Origin: Shinisaurus crocodilurus
Lineage: Eukaryota; Chordata; Lepidosauria; Squamata; Shinisauridae
DNA length: 64,000 bases
Direction: 5' to 3'
Assembly: GCA_021292165.1 (NCBI GenBank)
Contig: CM037877.1
Span: forward strand, 8,423,980-8,487,979
The notes under the pieces: generated by a model
The model's database searches: none
Told to the model about the DNA's origin: nothing
The model's input: the letters and a program-made list of their open reading frames with translations, nothing else
Translations under genes and position numbers: made by a program
Part shown: one piece after another, positions 22,599 through 33,874 of the stretch
Position numbering within the stretch: position 1 is the first letter of the stretch
How the letters are laid out: the number at the start of each line of letters is the position of its first letter

Positions 22599-23219
22599 GG
22601 CCTGTTTGGACAGGAAAAAAGTCCTACAACTCACAGCATCCCTCCAGCCAGCCATGCTGGTTGGGGCTGCTGGGAATTATAGGACCTTTTTTTTAAATGT
22701 CTAAGCATGTATAGAATTGTGCCCTAGAGCATGTTTCTTTTTCCAGTTTGTTGCCGTTTGTTCAATATGTTTAAAAAAAAAATCAGCAGAACACAGCATT
22801 GCTTTCTGCACAAGCAAGCCACACAACTTGGCAACTCTGCAAAACAGTGGGGTAGGAATTCTCACCCATGGCACCATGTATCCCAGGGCCAGCTCTTCCC
22901 ATGCTTCCTGCTGTCTTTGGGATAGGAAGCTGAATTTGCATTGAAGATAAGTGGTACCCACCAGAAAATAGAGAGTGGAGTTGCTTCCCCACAAATGCTC
23001 ACTCCTGTATTCACTCCTCTTCAACCATAAAAAGCTCTCTCCCACACCTCCACAGCCCAAAAGGCTTCACACGGCCAGAGAACACAGTGATACAGCTGGG
23101 AGAGGATTCATTTTAGCACAACTCTGGATTCAATAATGTTTACCGTTGTTTAACATTATTCTAATACTGTTGAAGGAAGCCATGAGCTTGGCCCCTGTGC
23201 CTTCCAGGCTTCCTATCTT
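22596..23219. other. Unassigned; contains a short imperfect hairpin
   Basis: About 22620-22683 carries ctacaactcacagcatccc facing gctgggaattatagg, a decayed relative of the 425-468 hairpin. The rest is unassigned. Confidence 0.45.
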
Positions 23220-23634
23220 AACCACTCGATCCACCCCAAGCACTCCATGAGCGCCAGCTGAGACGCTTGCTGAGGCACTCACCAGACCTCTGGGTCCCAG
23301 GTGGTGCTACATTTTTAATGTAAAAAAACAGGGTAAACATCCTTAAAACGGCCGCGATTTGCATAACTGGCGCTTTGTTTTTTATGTTAAAAACAGCATA
23401 AAATACTGTTAGAATGTAATGTATTTCATGCTGTTTTTAACATAAAAAACAAAGCGCCAGTTATGCAAATCAGCAGCCGTTTTAAAGTTGTTTACCCTGT
23501 TTTTTTGCGTAAAAAACGTTGTGCCGGAAACCAGAAGTTCCAGGGAAGTCGTGTGGAGCTCGGGGGGGGGGGGGTCAAGGCCGGCGAGTTCACCCTGCTT
23601 CCACCCCCCAATTGAGCTCTGCGCACATCCCTAC
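23220..23634. mobile_element. Foldback element with long AT-rich hairpin
   Basis: The right end is gcgcacatcccta (about 23621-23633). Arms of over 100 nt pair: 23290-23406 with 23424-23545, for example gcgctttgttttttatgtt with aacataaaaaacaaagcgc, around a loop of roughly 12-17 nt. The core shares ttttaatgtaaa and gccgcgatttgc with 16899-17343. The left TAGGGATGT end is missing or diverged, so the start is approximate. Confidence 0.75.
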
Positions 23635-23639
23635 TCAGC

Positions 23640-23835
23640 AGTAGATTGCATGTTTTTGTAGGCAGAAGTTCCCAGGTTCAATCCCCGGTAGCATCTCCAA
23701 GTAGGGCTAGGAAGAAATCCTGCCTGGAAAGGTGGAGAGCCAGCCACTGCTGCCAGTCAGTGTCGACAATACTGGGCTATATGGACCAAGGCTCTGACTC
23801 AGTTTAAGGCATCTTCTGATATCCCTATATAGGAA
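23640..23835 (+). mobile_element. tRNA-derived SINE with CR1-like tail
   Basis: Head gtttttgtaggcagaagttc, B-box gttcaatccccgg, then ctgccagtcagtgtcgacaa, atggaccaaggctctgactc and a tail ending tgatatccctatataggaaca. The head resembles a tRNA-Ala-like gene. The terminal words match the CR1-type 3' ends seen elsewhere. Confidence 0.75.
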
Positions 23836-26427
23836 CATAGTAGTGCAGTACATGTGGAAGGCACCAGGTTGAGGAAGGCTGTTGTAGCATCTTTCCCATT
23901 GGACCTTTCTAGGAGAATGAAAACCACTAAAGGGCTACTGATTGAAATGGATGAAGATATATTGTTGTTGTTGTTTAAAAAAGAAAAGAGAAACTAGACT
24001 AGGGCTGTCTGTCCCCCCTTCTCCCATGGCAAGGTCTCCTGCCACCTGAGAATTTGTAGATTTTGCCTCCCCCCCCCACACACACAACATTACCGAAAGG
24101 GGGGAGGGGAAGTGTTGAGTGAAAACTTTGGCCCAGCACTAGAAAGTAATGTTCAGGGTACAATGACCAGTGATGGAGATGGTTCTGGGAGGGGCGGAGT
24201 CAAGGTTTTAACCTTTCTTTCTGTTTACCAGTCCTATTTATATAAGAGAAAGTGGCTTTTAAAAACAGCATTCTAGAGGCAATGGGACAACAGAGACCTT
24301 TAAAAACAAAGGTGTTATGAGAAGGAGTCTAAGAATAACTAGGCAAATAGCTACTCTATATGTCAGTTAAAAGCCAACCAACCGAGCTGCTTAAGAACCC
24401 TTTCGCCATACACCCTAGAGGGGATTGGTATCACAGGCAAGGAGGTTTAGCAATACCTTCCAGGGCATTTATGAGGCTTTCTATTGATCTGAAACCTTTT
24501 GTTGCCTAGGAAAAGGTAAAATAATATCTGGGTAAATTGGAATTGACAAAACCAGGCAACCCCAGACAGGGAAATCTCACAGCTCTCCTGTAACCACAGT
24601 CACGAGATTGAAAGCGAAGTGATCGATTTGGCTGGAGGAAAGGCCTCTGGGGAAAGATGGCTTTACCCGTGAGGGGTCTGTAGTTGAGAACCACATGGGG
24701 GTGACATCATTTTGTTGGGGGAGATGGGCTCCAGTGAAGAGATTGTCATGTGGGGTTGATCGCCTTCTCCATTCCTGGATGACAACATTAAATGGTTTAA
24801 GCAATTGAACAACAAAAAAAATGGTCATAAACAGGGCTCTCACTCTCACTGTGTGTGTCTCCTTGTGTGTGGGTGTCTAACACAATTTCACAGAATGCAG
24901 GGAAAATGCAGAATATGGCACTGTGGATACAGAATTCAGCTTTCTGGCTGTCTCCACTTTCAGTGAAGAAAAACCACCAGTTTCTTGCCCTTATACCTGT
25001 GAAAATATTCTTGAAAGTGTGCAGGCGACGACTGCCTGGTCGAATCACAGAAACCAGAGGAGGGCTGAAAAGGATATATGGTGTTTGGAGGCCTTCCATA
25101 AATCCTTGCTCACCCCACCGGCCCACCCCACCCCACATGACTCCAACGCCAGAATAAATTCTGAAAACCCAGACACATAGTAGTGCTAATTTGTCCCATT
25201 TACATAACGTATATAGGTTGCAAAATAATGTTTTTCTTGGCACAGAATTCTGATCTGCTGCATTCTACTACTACTGCTGCCGCTGCTACTCGTCTTCTCC
25301 TCCTCCTCCACAGATGAGCAGATGTAGTTACTTTATTGAGGACACATGAAAATAATTGATAGGAAAGGCAAGACCTCCTGGATTAATCACATGGGTGATC
25401 CTAGACAAGCAGGTATTACACCATGAATGGAATAACCTCAATGCACTAAAAAGCCACTCAGATGTGGGCTAAGTGGACCTTGTGGACAAATACAGTCAAT
25501 GCAGAGGAAGAGAGAACAAAAACGGAAAACGAAAATGAACAGGTGACCATTTTCAGAAGCAGCCTGTAGATAGGATGTCGGAGAATTCCATTTTGGGGGT
25601 GAAGAAATCTCAATGGATTTTTTTTCTGGTTGAGCCCTAGTGGATTTCATTCCGTTTCCTCCCACTGGCATTGACTCGATCTGTAGTGAGTTGATCCAAT
25701 ATGTGGATAACTTTTTTTTTTTTTAATGGCAGCAATTTGTGCAAATTGGATCGTTTTCAAGGGGGGAGACTAAATTTTTGCAAATGGGGTTTTATATTAT
25801 TATATAATATAATATAATTATATTCTGCTATGTAGCCCCCACCCCAGAGGAATATTCCCTTCTTGTCAATATCCTTGTCAATTTCATCCTCTTCCCAGAC
25901 TACTTCATTTAGCCCAGCAGGGTCATATTCCATACTTGTCAAAGGACTTGTCAATTTCATCCATCACTTTGGCCCTTCCTGAGTGGGGTATGTGTGTTGA
26001 GGGGCATTTTGCCATTTGCGTAAGATTCCAGACCAGGAGAAAATGCACCAACCATTTCTGGAATTGGGGAAAAAATCCGCTACAGCCCTTTGCCACTTAT
26101 GGGAATAGAAACACTGTGGGATCATATTGGGCTTAAATGGAATGGAATTCCCCAGCTGTAAACTTGTCAAAAAGGAGGGGTCCATTCTTCAATACCACAG
26201 AAAATGTTCTCCCTGAACATGAATTCATGTATCCCAACATACCTCCACCTTGATTTTCCTCACTCATGTTGTAAGTGTATGAATACTTAGAGTATATTTG
26301 TAGAATCAAACCATAATAACCAGCAGAGAATTCATGCAAGGGACCAGCTATATAAAAGCTTAAAGCGTGGCAGAAACTTCCATCGGCATGGTGAAGGTGG
26401 GCAATGAACTTCAGTTGGACTCAGCAG
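23836..26427. other. Unassigned 2.6-kb interval
   Basis: No recognised repeat family or credible gene. Small features: a TTG run at 23963-23973, C-runs at 24068-24078, an AT-only stretch at 25790-25822, and a near-duplicated phrase cttgtcaa...tttcatcc around 25862-25886 and 25936-25962. Opposing frames of 90-148 codons at 24797-25243 overlap each other on both strands and carry no domain. Confidence 0.45.
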
Positions 26428-26600
26428 ACAATACTGAGCTACAAGGACTCATGCTGAAGCTAAGCAGGTATGAGCCGGGTCAGTGCTTGGATGGGCGACT
26501 GCCTGGGCTGCCCACATCTGTTCTCCTGCATTGAGCAAGGGGGTTGGAGTCAATGGCCTGATAGGCCCCTTCCAACTCTACTATTCTATGATTCTATGAA
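26428..26600 (+). mobile_element. 5S-rRNA-derived SINE with CR1 tail, older subtype
   Basis: 5S-like words tgctgaagctaagcaggtat and gtgcttggatgggcgactgc continue two helices further (gcctgggctgcc) than in the copies at 30060 and 55503. The tail is a near-perfect CR1 end: ttgagcaagggggttgga, ccccttccaactctactatt and repeats of ATTCTATG. Confidence 0.85.
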
Positions 26601-26609
26601 ATCCGGGCT

Positions 26610-26955
26610 GGACAACCTGGTGCACTACTGATGTTTTGCACTGCAGCTCCCATAATCCCTGATTATTGGTCATACCAGTGTGGCGTAGTGGTGAGAGTGT
26701 TGGACTGGGACTCGGGAGATCCGGGTTCAAGTCCCTGCTCAGCCATGAAACTCACTGGGTGACTTTGGGCCAGTCACTGACTCTCAGCCTAACCTACCTC
26801 ACAGGGTTGTTGTGAGGGTAAAATGAAGAGGAGGATTATGTAAGCCGCCTTGGGTTCCTTGCAGGAAAAAAGGCGGGGTATATAAATACAATAAATAAAT
26901 AAATAAATACTGGCTTGGACTGATGAAGGTTGTAGTTCAAAATATCGGGAGGGAC
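26610..26955. mobile_element. Palindromic MITE split by a Sauria SINE
   Basis: Left half (ctggacaacctggtgcacta, gcagctcccataatccctg) and right half (tggcttggactgatgaagg, ttgtagttcaaaatat) are the two arms of a CAG..-type palindromic element related to 16657-16792. They are separated by the SINE at 26676-26906. Confidence 0.65.
26676..26906 (+). mobile_element. Sauria SINE inserted in a MITE
   Basis: Complete: head cagtgtggcgtagtggtgag, B-box gggttcaagtccctg, body tgggccagtcactgactctc, tail gccgccttgggttccttgc and AAATA repeats. The host MITE resumes immediately after it, and ATAC occurs on both sides (26672-26675 and 26907-26910) as a short target duplication. It is the best-preserved tRNA-like head of the four copies. 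Confidence 0.93.
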
Positions 26956-27429
26956 TCACATTGTCAGGATAAAAGGTGGCAGCCCTAACAGCAACGAGGC
27001 TGCAAATATGCACCCCCAAAATCATTTTTTGGCTGTGCATGCCTAGGTGTGTACACAACTGGTAACTGGATGGAGACCCTAATGGCCAACAGCTTCCGGC
27101 TTTCTACCCAGACTGCCAAATGATGATTGTGACCTGCATTCTCACGAGAGTCCATCCATTTGGGTTCAGTGGGAAGATCGGGATCAGGAGTCTGCGATTA
27201 TGTAATGTTTGGCAAGGTAGCCCGCATCTAATGTTATCCCGGAAGGTATAAAATTGCAGCTTTATTGGAAGGACTGCAGTGCCTGTGGAGGATCCCAGAG
27301 CATAAAATCCTGTTGTATCAAATGATACAGACTCAGCATGTGAATATAAGAACCATAATAGTGAAGGTTTTACATATTTAATTTCTTGGCAAACCTCAGC
27401 AGACCACACGGGCATTGATTTAAGCACTT
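26956..27429. other. Unassigned non-coding sequence
   Basis: Nothing recognised. Confidence 0.5.
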
Positions 27430-27840
27430 GCCGGCCTTCTGCAGGGCTGTTTGCCTACTCTGCTTTTAGCACCAGTGTTGATATAGTAAAACCCTTTTGT
27501 TAGCGGGTGTACCAAATAAGAACTTATCTCCTAACGGCAGCAGTTTCGCTCTGTTTATGTCAGAGCGGCGGTATACAAGGACTGGTGTGTCTTGCCTGAT
27601 TACAGTCTTCCAGAAGGGGAAACTCCTAGAGCTATAAGCGGGGGCGAGGGGGGGGGCAGGCCAGTTCTACATCTCAGAAAGAGCTGCTTTATCCTCTATT
27701 ATTATTCAGTAACAATCAAGTTTGATCTGTTGGACATCTTTACGACTGCTGTGCCATGCGGGCGCGTTCCGAAAAGAAGGGAAGTGGCAGCAAAGGAGGC
27801 CTTGTATATAGGCATGGCATTAAAAATGCCTTAAAATGAG
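27430..27840. other. Unique island, candidate conserved non-coding element
   Basis: Non-repetitive sequence with balanced composition and words such as aagaacttatctcctaacgg (GATA-like), gtttatgtcag and cgggcgcgttccgaa. The low level of simple sequence contrasts with the neighbourhood. No domain is encoded. Confidence 0.28.
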
Positions 27841-27886
27841 TGATGCCATGTGGGTCCATCTAGTCCTGTATTGTCTCTGCCTGGGG

Positions 27887-28302
27887 GGGGTCTCCAACAT
27901 GTTGCCTGTGGGCATCAGTGTGCCCACAGAAATCTCTCTTGCTGCCTGGCAAGCTTCCTGCCCATCCTGTTTGTTATTTTATTTCTTAAGATTTGCTGCT
28001 GCTGCTGTTTTTAAAATTAAACGGGGAGGCTGGTACGCTGCAAAGTGAAGTGCTGTCCTAAAGCCCTTTCTTTATTCAGCCTCCAAAGAGTAGTTTTATA
28101 TTTTGGAGCTCAGGCCTCACCTCTGCCTTGTACTTAGATTCTGGAGCAAGTTGCTTTTCTTTTAGTCTCACCAGTTTTGCCTGACTGGCCGTGCCCACCA
28201 TGGTAGCCATTTTATGCACAGGCAAGTCTCCAAGAGCACCCATGGCACCCATCTCAAAATTCCAGATGTGCCCACTTACCCAAAAAGGTTGGGGTCGGAC
28301 TC
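27887..28302. mobile_element. hAT-like non-autonomous element
   Basis: Left end ggggtctccaacatgttgcc and right end ccaaaaaggttggggtcgga form inverted ends of a type widespread in reptile genomes. The interior holds ctggccgtgcccaccatggt and gtagccattttatgcacagg. It has no transposase. Confidence 0.6.
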
Positions 28303-28375
28303 CTGGTCTATCCTGACCGACAGTAAATCTCTGAAGTCGTAGGCAAGCTCTTTTCCAGACTTCTATCTAAGATCC

Positions 28376-28450
28376 TTTCAGCTGGGAAATGCCAGGGGTT
28401 GAACCTGGGACTTTCGACATGCAAAACTGGTGCTCCAGTGCTAAGCCAAG
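28376..28450 (-). mobile_element. tRNA-derived SINE head fragment
   Basis: The reverse complement of atgccaggggttgaacctgg and gacatgcaaaactggtgctc is the B-box and anticodon-arm part of the tRNA-headed SINE. The tail is lost. Confidence 0.6.
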
Positions 28451-28499
28451 GCCCCTCTCTCTTGGCAGGAGGTAAATTGGACTCAAAACCCTGAGCGTG

Positions 28500-28648
28500 A
28501 TTGCAGATATGTCTGTCACTTTCAGTTTCTCCTCTCCTGCATTGAATCGTTTTAATCTCAAGTTCTTTCTGTCCTGAATAAGAAATGTGTGGATTTTTGT
28601 ATATTCTTATAAAAAATGAACTCAACTGAAATTTTCACCCATCCCTAA
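28500..28648 (-). repeat. TAGGGATGG-type element end
   Basis: It finishes in aactgaaattttcacccatc followed by cctaa, the reverse complement of the TAGGGATG..GAATTTTGTTTC start seen at 9303. The other boundary is not identified. Confidence 0.4.
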
Positions 28649-29297
28649 TTTTCTGCACAGGGCAGGAGACAAGAATAAAATGGGGGGGGGGGCACATCCC
28701 TGCCCCAGGTTTTTTACAAACCCATTTTTGACAGTGGAGGGAAATAAGGGATCACCAATCAGACAGGCTGAGTAACAGGATATGATAATGACTGAAGCTC
28801 TTTTGCTGCCTCTTGGCCTTTGCATTCCTGGACCCTATCCTTCCTTGCTTCTGTCTTGGACCTGATTCTGCCTCCTGCTTTGATTCTGTAAATGCCACTT
28901 ATAACCTGGTCGCCACCACCACCACCCCAACACCATCTGTCTCTTTGTGTGAAACTCCATTTTGTTTCTTTTTCCCCAACCACGGAGAAGGAGGGGAGTG
29001 GGGGTGGGAGGCAAACATAACAATAATAAAGTTAAACATCCTTGGGAATGCCAGGATGTCAAAGTGCAGCTTTCTTCCCCATTGAAGCATATAAAATATT
29101 AAGAAGGCCCTGCAAATGCCAATAGGGAAGCCACTCACATAAGGAGATGAAAAATTAATTTTAATGCATGGGGGACTAAGTAATTCACTTATTTCACAAC
29201 CTCAATCAATTTTAATATTTTAGTATTTAATGTGAAAGTGGTGTCTCTCCAATAACGTTTTAAAAGTTGCTCATATCTCTTTTTACTCACGTACTAA

Positions 29298-29298
<1 letters not shown>
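28649..29298. other. Unassigned non-coding sequence
   Basis: G-run at 28681-28692. The CACCAC run near 28912-28927 makes a false threonine-rich frame. Confidence 0.45.
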
Positions 29299-29346
<48 letters not shown>

Positions 29347-29359
29347 CACACACACACAG
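29299..29359. repeat. (TC)n(CA)n compound microsatellite
   Basis: About twenty-two TC units followed by seven CA units. Confidence 0.95.
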
Positions 29360-29538
29360 AGACACTTTTACATTTACATTATGCAAGCCTATAAGGCATT
29401 TTATATAGGTCACATTCCCTTGGAATGTTTTGTCTCACGGGCTCCCTTAAGGAAACCTTGGGCACATATCCTCAGACATTTCATAAATGAGAATAGGGAC
29501 ATTCTTGTTACACCTTTATCCTTAAAACAAGAAGAGTG

Positions 29539-29561
29539 ACACACACACACACACACACACT
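29539..29561. repeat. (CA)n microsatellite
   Basis: About eleven CA units. Confidence 0.9.
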
Positions 29562-29847
29562 GTTCAAGTCTCTTCTATGCAAGCTAGGTGCCATATTAAT
29601 TTACTCTGCAACAAACTACCATGCAATCATTCAACAACAAAGAGGTTGCTTCTTGTTTTTCTTATACTGTAGGATCTACCTATAAAAGCCCACCCATAAT
29701 TGTTCCAATAATATGTTCACAGCACCAGCGAGGTGCCTTAGCGTCCATGTGTGTGCACTGAAGTGAATGCAAATTAGTGTCACAATGTGAGTTACAGTTT
29801 TGGAGATCTACGGAATGGGGCTGAACAACATTGTAAAAGCTCCCCCA

Positions 29848-29902
29848 AACACACGCACAGACACAGACACACACACAGACACATACATACACACACACAC
29901 TC
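29848..29902. repeat. Interrupted (CA)n tract
   Basis: CA units broken by CAGA and CATA variants. The neighbouring sequence on both sides is unassigned. Confidence 0.85.
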
Positions 29903-30059
29903 TTCCCCAAAGGTAGAATAAGAATAGAAGCCATGATATACCAGGGACAAAAACCATAAAGTGTCCATGGAATGGTGACATGGGCAACCATTTTGGCTGT
30001 AACTCTTCTACGTGGCTCCTTAGAAATGGGTGAGCTCTCCCACATTTGCTTTATGTTTA

Positions 30060-30218
30060 TGCTGGCTCAGCTTGTCTGAGCGTGGAAAGCTAAGCAGGGT
30101 CAGGCCTGGTTATTACTTGCATGGGAGAGACCCCCTCCTCTAGTTTCCAGCATTGAGCAGAGGGTTGGACTCGTCATAGCCTTGTAGGCTCCTTCCAACT
30201 CTATTATGAAATCTATGA
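30060..30218 (+). mobile_element. 5S-rRNA-derived SINE with CR1 tail
   Basis: Head gctggctcagcttgtctgag, then cgtggaaagctaagcagggt and caggcctggttattacttgc, matching the 5S rRNA internal region. It jumps at gggaga to a CR1 tail: gcattgagcagagggttgga, tccttccaactctattatga. Same subtype as 7517-7685 and 55503-55662. Confidence 0.87.
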
Positions 30219-31204
30219 AATGTATGACCTGAAACAATCCAAATTCTCCCCACCCTCCCACTGGAAAGAACTCCTAGATTTTCTGAGCTTTGGAAAATGG
30301 CCACTCCCCACCAGCTCCCTCCCCTGTCTCCGAAACACGGCTCCCAGTCAGTCCACCACTCCTTCAAGCACCCTCCCCCTGCCTTTAATGTACCCGACAG
30401 TGATGGTGTGAGCAGAAGCAGCATGCAATGCAACGAGTGGGGAGGAAGGTGGTCTGCCCTTCCCCCTCCCTCTCCTCCTCTGTAGCAGCATGCCAGGAAG
30501 AAGAGCATGGTGGACATTGGGATTTGTAGTCTTCCCAGATGCTTCTGCCTCCCCACTGCCAAGTAAGTAAAGAGAAGGGATGAGGGTGTTTGGGAGTAGC
30601 AGGCTGGTTTTGGGAATGGGAAGGGTAACCTGGGAATTCTTCTTTGGGTCAGCTTTACACTTGAGCCGGAGAAAATTAAAGGAGTGTTTGTAGCTTACCT
30701 GAGAAGTAGTTGAAAGTGGCTTGAATGATAAAGACATGGTTGGCCAGGGTGTGTTTAAATTTCATCAGCCCCCACACAACCCGATACCTGAGATGACCAG
30801 CGTCCCTGCACGTGGGCGGATAGCAGCACTGGAATCAAAACATGCACTTAGTGGCTTTGATGAGGACCACAATGCAGATCAACATCAGAGATGTGGTTCT
30901 GGATGGGCTGTGTCTCCACTTGCCTGGCAATGTGCATGGAGCTCCCTTGTTGATCAAAGTGAGGGGCTTCAATGGGATTTTAAAAGCTTAATTGGGCATA
31001 GGATTGCAGGCCCTGTGGCCATTTTGATCCGCACTTCCAGGCATGCCTCCTTATGTAACTGAACCTCAAAGAGAGTAGGGAGGAAATACTCCTGTTTCTG
31101 GTAAGGAAGACCAGATAGAGGCTAACAAGTGTAAAGTATGTCATTATCTGATCTCTACCCCAATATTTGTTTTTCTAATGGATTTGCTGATAGAGCTCCT
31201 TACA

Positions 31205-31208
<4 letters not shown>
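30219..31208. other. Unassigned non-coding sequence
   Basis: C/T-rich from 30240 to 30550. Overlapping open frames up to 140 codons occur on both strands, are Pro/Ser/Gly-rich, and have no recognisable domain. Confidence 0.45.

Positions 31209-31235
<27 letters not shown>
31209..31235. repeat. (TG)n microsatellite
   Basis: Thirteen TG units. Confidence 0.95.
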
Positions 31236-31518
31236 CCTTATTACCTAGCAAGCTTAACAAATTGATCTTCTATGAACTGGAAGTCCTGATGAAGACAAAG
31301 CTCAGGGACATGTGATTGCTGCACCCTTAATTTCCAGAATCCTACTCGAATCACATATGTCTCCTACCACAACAACTCTGGAGAAAGAAGCCAACATCGG
31401 TGTGGTGGAATTGGGAAATACAGCACTAGGAATGAGTGACTGGCCCCAGCCTGCATTGCTTTAGCTCAGAAATTTGGGAAATAGCTTGGTTTCTCCTCAC
31501 CAACTCAATGTGACCTCG

Positions 31519-32000
31519 TGTTGTGTCCCACTTGATCACGCCAGACAGTGCAGGTCCAAACAGAACAGAGTCTTTATTGCTACAAGCAGTAACGAAAAGT
31601 CCCTCCACCTTACACCCGTCCAAAAACCAAGCCAAAGTCCAGACAGTCCAGAGTTCAGAGGGTGGGAGATCACGGGGAATCAAGGAGCGTAGAAGCCTTG
31701 CCAGGAACAGCGTCGATGCTTTCTACCCTGAGCAAGGGTCCGCAGCTGGACTATCAACCCTGACCCAGCCTCGATCTCAGTCTGAATCTGATTCTGGATC
31801 TTGGCACGGGTCCCGGGCCAGGAGACGCCTGCTACGCCTCCTTCTGCTCACGAGCCTTTCAGCCAGGCGTTTCTCCTGTCGTCTTTGGGCCGGCTGCAAC
31901 CCTGAGGGCCCCTCCTCGTCCCCTGAGCCCTCCCGAGAGCCCAAGGTCAGTGCCTGCAGCTGAGAATCTTTACTCCGCTCTCCCAGCTCCTGTTCCCCAG
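31519..32000 (-). repeat. 3' LTR of the chromovirus (inner edge uncertain)
   Basis: The plus-strand left edge tgttgtgtcccac gives the LTR's CA 3' terminus in minus orientation. The minus-strand poly(A) signal AATAAA lies at 31573-31578, about 55 nt from the end, as expected for R/U5. A long open frame crosses the LTR (31777-32262, serine/arginine-rich) but starts in pol and is not a gene. The U3 start is placed only roughly. Confidence 0.65.
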
Positions 32001-32041
32001 CGGAGGGGGGACTGTCCACGGTCGCCCGGCCTTGGCTGCAA

Positions 32042-32407
32042 TCAGCCCCAGGTGTGAGCCCTTCCCCCCAGCTCCAACTCCTCTTCTGTGTCGGAGCTGT
32101 TGCTGAAGCAAGACCCCACATCAGGTCCTCCCTCAGAACCCCCCCTGTCTCCCTCCAAGACCTGGGGACACGGTTTTTCTGGGTGCTGCTTGTGGAAGCG
32201 TCTAAGTAACCGGGCTTCATGCACCTGGTCTGCCGGTTCCCACGAACACTCCTCTGGGCCATAGCCCTTCCAATCTATTAAATACTGTACATGGCCTCGG
32301 TGACGGCGAGAGTCTAACACTTCAGACAGCCACCTCGTACTCCTCCCCCCCCCTTCAACCTGCACCGGGGGAGGAGCAGAAGCAGGGGTTCGGTGGGGGT
32401 CGCCCAA
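32042..32407 (-). pseudogene. Chromovirus integrase C-terminal chromodomain
   Basis: About residues 20-75 of this frame form a chromodomain: WLSEVLDSRRHRGHVQYLI, DWKGYGPEECSWEPADQV and the closing helix LLRRFHKQHPEKP. The three aromatic-cage positions (Y/W/W) can be seen. In chromoviruses this domain steers integration toward particular chromatin. It lies in a different frame from the upstream integrase core, so it is not translated with it here. Confidence 0.9.
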
Positions 32408-32429
32408 GCAGACTGAGGGGAGGAGGGAT

Positions 32430-33335
32430 CTATGAAAAACTGGGTGTACTCGAATGCTGGGGGGGGGGCAGGTTTAACCGAAAAGCAACAGGGTTTATCT
32501 GTGCCTGTATTTGGTACGGCCCAATCCGCCGAGCCCCCAACTTCCTGCTGGGAACCGTAGAGGGGAGGTTTTGAGTGGACAGCCACACCCAATCGCCCAC
32601 CTTCAAATCCACCCCTTTCACTCTATGGCGATCAGCTGTACCCTTATATGCCTGCTTGGCTCTCTCCAGTTGCTCTCTCAGGAGTTGTCGCATTTCTTGT
32701 AACTCCTGCAGAAAATCCAGGGTGGAGGGGAAGGAGCGGGGATGGTAGGCATCATTAGCAAAGAAGGGGGGCTGCTGGGTGGAGGCATGGCAAGAATTAT
32801 TGTATGCAAGCTCAGCGAGAGGGAGCAAAGAGCACCAATTGTCCTGCTGATAGTTAATGAAACATCGGAGGTATTGTTCCAGGGTGGCGTTGGTTCTCTC
32901 AGTCTGCCCATCCGTCTGAGGGTGATGAGCTGAAGACAGCCGGAGCTCCACCTGCAACAACCGCAACAATTCTTTCCAGAACCTGGCTGTGAACTGAGAG
33001 CCTCTATCGGAAACCAACCCATCAGGCCAAGCATGCAGTCTGAAAATGTGCTGCAGGAATAGCTGGGCAGTCTCTTTGGCTGTCGGGAGTCCTTGGCACG
33101 TGGCACAAAGTGGGCCATCTTGATGAACAGGTCCACAACCACCAAAATAGTTGTGAATCCCTGGGAGGGGGGCAGTTCTGTGATAAAGTCCATGGACACC
33201 AGTTTCCAGGGCCCTGCCGGGGTGGGAAGGGGTTGCAGAAGTCCTGCTGGCTTCCCTGGGGGGTTCTTGGCCCGCTGACAGGTCTGACAGGTTCTCACAT
33301 ATTTTTCTACGTCTCTGCGTACTCGTGGCCACCAA
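32430..33335 (-). pseudogene. Chromovirus integrase core
   Basis: Catalytic D,D,E positions are recognisable. The first D lies in SMDFITELPPSQGF (alternate frame, 32678-33298). The second is in GLVSDRGSQFTARFW and the E in HHPQTDGQTERTN (frame 32430-33335). A frameshift separates the first D from the other two. The C-terminal linker VKGVDLKVGDWVWLS and the GPYQI motif are present. The upstream HHCC zinc region (33307-33693) is scrambled. Confidence 0.92.
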
Positions 33336-33874
33336 AATTCCCTGACAATTCCACGTAAAGTCTTAAAAAGTCCAAAGTGCCCTGCTGTGGGGCAGTCATG
33401 GTGTGTTGGCGCAGCGTTTTAGCCCGTAATGGCCCCGGGGGAACGTAAACACACTGGAGATGGTGTAGGAGACCATCCCGCTCAGAGAAAGGGGATCCTG
33501 CAGGCAACTCACCCCTCTCCAGCTCCCGCATCTTGCCTTGCACGAAGGGGTCCTGGGACTGAGCGCTGCGCAACTCCTCCACCCAGGACTGGAATGCACT
33601 GGAGGCCGCCAAGGCTTCGGGGGGTATGATCCGGGATGGAGGGTTTTTCTTCCCCCCCCCCAACAGCATACTCGGGCTTCCGCGACAAGGCATCCGCCAG
33701 GGAGTTCTTAGTGCCAGGAATGTATGTGATTTTAAATTGGAAGCGAGAGAAAAACAGTGACCAGCGGATCTGGCGCTGATTAACGAGCAGTCCGTAAATA
33801 CTCAAGATTGCGATGGTCAGTCTGCACCTCCACAGGGTGCTTGGCCCCTTCCAGCAGATGACGCCAGGTTTCAA
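33307..33874 (-). pseudogene. Chromovirus RNase H end and integrase zinc region
   Basis: Two overlapping minus-strand frames. 33509-33874 carries [19 protein letters not shown] and [14 protein letters not shown], the conserved end of gypsy RNase H. 33307-33693 carries GPLRAKTLRQHTMTAP, the start of the HHCC region, after which the frame is lost. A frameshift near 33785 separates this from the main RT frame. Confidence 0.87.

Noticed and set aside
24797..25243. 148-codon minus-strand frame, with a 100-codon frame opposite
   Set aside because: Overlapping frames on both strands with no domain; typical of chance.
28912..28930. Possible coding threonine-rich segment
   Set aside because: It is a short CAC/ACC simple repeat.
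30060..30218. Possible 5S rRNA gene
   Set aside because: Only the central 5S region is present, followed by a CR1 tail; it is a SINE head.
31777..32262. 161-codon serine/arginine-rich frame that looks like an SR protein
   Set aside because: It is an alternate frame running from pol into the 3' LTR of the chromovirus.
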